NCBI GenBank assembly: GCA_019637095.1
Contig: JAHBWG010000002.1
Location: forward strand, 62,001-126,000
Origin: Sandaracinaceae bacterium
Lineage (GTDB): Bacteria > Myxococcota_A > Polyangia > Polyangiales > Sandaracinaceae
DNA: 64,000 nucleotides
Reading direction: 5' to 3'
Positions 62,467 through 64,000 of this stretch are shown piece after piece. Position 1 is the first letter of the stretch, and the number at the start of each line of letters is the position of its first letter. A program made the translations under genes and the position numbers. Under the pieces are notes generated by a model. The model was not told the origin of the DNA, made no database searches, and was given only the letters and a program-made list of their open reading frames with translations.

Positions 62467-64000
62467 TCAGGGCGCGGGAGGCCGGCCGCAGCGCGTGCGC
62501 AGGATCTCCGCCTCGGGGCTCACCCAGAACCGCGCGAGCCGCGACGCCGTGGGGTGGCGCAAGAGCTTCGCGCCAGAGAGCTCGCCGAGGTCGCGCTCGG
62601 TCCGCTTCAGCACGTCGAGCGCTGCGGAGAGGTCGTCGCAGAGGACGAGCGCGATGCGGCTCGCGCTGGTCTGGACCGCCTCGACGAAGTGCGCGAAGTC
62701 GATCGGCTTGGCGGCGACGTAGGCGCGCGACGCGTCGTCGAGCGGGCGCCCGCGGTTCTTGCGCGGGAGCGCGCGGTAGAGGCGCTTGCCGATGTCGTCG
62801 AGCACGTCCTCGCTCGTCAGGCCGGCGCCGAACCCCGGGCTCAACCGCCGGCACGTCGCCGCGAGCACGATCTCGAGCTCGCGCGGCGTCAGCCGGTCGA
62901 CCGCGTAGAGGCCGACGCTGATGTTCGCCATCGCCTTCGCGAGCGCGAACACGCGGTGCGCCTCCGGCATCTCGGCGATCCCCTGCGGGACGAGGATCGA
63001 AGGCGGCTCGGAGAGCTCGACGGCCACGCCCTTGGCGCGCGCGCGGTGCACGTAGAGCGCGAGCTCGCCGAGGCCGAAGATCGCGGCGACGCGGTCGGCG
63101 CTCGCCCGGATCGGCTCCCCCGAGCGGGTCCCGAGGCGCGCCCGCGCCGACACGCCGTAGGCGTCGTAGTCCGGTGGGTATAGCTTGCCGATCGCGGGGA
63201 CCATGACCCGCATCAGCTGCGTGAGCTCGAGCGTGCGACGCACCGGATAGAACGCCTCGGTCGTCGCGGGGTCGAGGCTGCCCGGCTGCGCGATGCCTGG
63301 GCGCGCGACGTAGCGCCCGGCCTCTTCCTGCTCGCGCGCGCTCGCCTCCCCGAGCAGGACGAGCGGCATGAGGGCGCGCTGCGCCGCCGGGCGCTGGCCC
63401 GCGGCGGCGTACGTCTCGGCGAGGTCGCGCCAGATCTCGGGGCGCGTGGGGTGCTCGTCGAGCACGGCGCGCAGCGTGCGCCCCGCCTCCTCGATCGCCC
63501 CGCTCGAGCGCTGGGTGACCGCGAGGATGCGGCGCAGCTCGACGTCGGTCGGCTGCTCGCGCACCGCGAGCTCGAGCTCCTCGACCGCGCGCGCCGGCCG
63601 CGCGAGCTCCTCGCGCACGATCCGCGCGATCTCGACGCGCCCCGCGCGCCGCGCGAGCGGATCGGACTGGTGCTCGAGCCACGCCCGCAGCGCGTCCGCC
63701 TGGGCGCTCCAATCCGCCGCGCCCTCGATCAGCGCGAGGTGACGCTCGACGCCGAGGCTGCCCGGGCCCGCGATCGCCACCGCCTGCAGCGCCGCGTTGC
63801 GCGCCGCCGCGAGATCACCGCGGTCGGACTGGATGTCGGAGTACATCACCCACGCCTGCGTGCGCAGCTCCGGTGTCGGCGCGACCTCGACCAGCCGCCG
63901 CAGCGTCTGCGAGGCCTTGTCGAGGTCGCCGGTGCGCGCAGAGAGCGTCGCGAGGCGGCGCAGGGCGAGCGGGTGATCCGGCTCGAGCGACAACACGGCT
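62467..64000 (-). CDS. Large TPR protein, 5' end outside window
   Basis: The visible 510 residues are the C-terminal part; the frame runs off the window edge without a convincing start. TPR units occupy the first 200 residues (LSLEPDHPLALRRLATLSARTGDLDKASQTL, LRTQAWVMYSDIQSDRGDLAAARNAAL, HPTRPEIWRDLAETYAAAGQRPAAQRAL). The last 300 residues (YPVRRTLELTQLMRVMVPAIGKLYP to the end) are a globular domain I do not recognise, found in long myxobacterial TPR proteins. It probably forms one operon with the PATAN regulator. Confidence 0.85.
   Translation of the reverse strand, partial: AVLSLEPDHPLALRRLATLSARTGDLDKASQTLRRLVEVAPTPELRTQAWVMYSDIQSDRGDLAAARNAALQAVAIAGPGSLGVERHLALIEGAADWSAQADALRAWLEHQSDPLARRAGRVEIARIVREELARPARAVEELELAVREQPTDVELRRILAVTQRSSGAIEEAGRTLRAVLDEHPTRPEIWRDLAETYAAAGQRPAAQRALMPLVLLGEASAREQEEAGRYVARPGIAQPGSLDPATTEAFYPVRRTLELTQLMRVMVPAIGKLYPPDYDAYGVSARARLGTRSGEPIRASADRVAAIFGLGELALYVHRARAKGVAVELSEPPSILVPQGIAEMPEAHRVFALAKAMANISVGLYAVDRLTPRELEIVLAATCRRLSPGFGAGLTSEDVLDDIGKRLYRALPRKNRGRPLDDASRAYVAAKPIDFAHFVEAVQTSASRIALVLCDDLSAALDVLKRTERDLGELSGAKLLRHPTASRLARFWVSPEAEILRTRCGRPPAP

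Overview
The window is a very GC-rich, densely coded stretch of bacterial chromosome. It most likely comes from a myxobacterium of the Polyangiales/Sandaracinus kind. The reasons are the GC content with long antisense shadow frames, two Hanks-type Ser/Thr kinases, a MYXO-CTERM-like sorting tail, MopE-type Cys-rich proteins, PATAN (DUF4388) proteins, and an unusually high share of lipoproteins: about 16 of 44 genes start with a lipobox signal peptide. I see no rRNA, tRNA, CRISPR array, phage or insertion sequence. The assignment is inference from gene content; no marker gene for taxonomy is present.

Layout. 0-4.2 kb: a giant Cys-rich MopE-type lipoprotein. 4.3-7.6 kb: a small membrane protein, mutS2 and a secreted archaemetzincin-like protease. 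8-14.5 kb (minus): a Ser/Thr kinase with a PEGA-like tail, then the row sppA (with an outer-membrane-barrel-like N-terminus), a TPR membrane protein and a MopE lipoprotein. 14.5-19.4 kb (plus): a PATAN/TPR membrane protein carrying a block-structured 15-bp minisatellite, an unknown soluble protein, and a triple YbjQ-domain protein. 19.4-22.9 kb (minus): a RidA-GNAT fusion, AlkD-like, a small lipoprotein with a probable TTG start, and an RCC1 lipoprotein. 23-25 kb: nth and an FG-GAP lipoprotein. 25-28.3 kb (minus): a lipoprotein metalloprotease coupled to a pseudo-trypsin fused to a barrel. 28.4-32.2 kb: a PPC-domain lipoprotein and a GT87-like membrane protein. 32.1-37 kb (minus): TonB-like, a divergent Lgt homologue, a PGRP amidase lipoprotein and a small lipoprotein. 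37.2-39.9 kb: a NAGPA-like protein with a MYXO-CTERM-like tail, coupled to a kinase. 39.9-44.6 kb (minus): a tightly coupled operon of three haem-motif lipoproteins. 44.7-47.8 kb: a VanW-glycosyltransferase fusion and a DsbD-like protein. 48.1-58.3 kb (plus): a co-directional cluster of two hydrazine-synthase-alpha-like haem lipoproteins, a HEAT protein, a membrane protein, a DUF4398-like lipoprotein, an OmpA/TSP3 lipoprotein and a barrel with a (Gly-Pro)13 linker. 58.3-64 kb: an acyl-CoA ligase, a Uma2-family protein, a response regulator with PATAN domain, and the end of a large TPR protein.

How they work together. Most of the window encodes the cell surface. Secreted Cys-rich and haem-binding lipoproteins would be matured by the DsbD-like protein and lipid-modified by Lgt. 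SppA, metalloproteases and an amidase would act in the envelope or outside it. OmpA, TonB-like and barrel proteins link the membranes. The most promising lead for an undescribed system is the pair of haem-lipoprotein loci (39.9-44.6 kb and 48.1-54.4 kb), which flank the DsbD-like gene and mix CXXCH with unusual CX4CH motifs. The second lead is the coupled metalloprotease and pseudo-protease-barrel pair at 25-28 kb.
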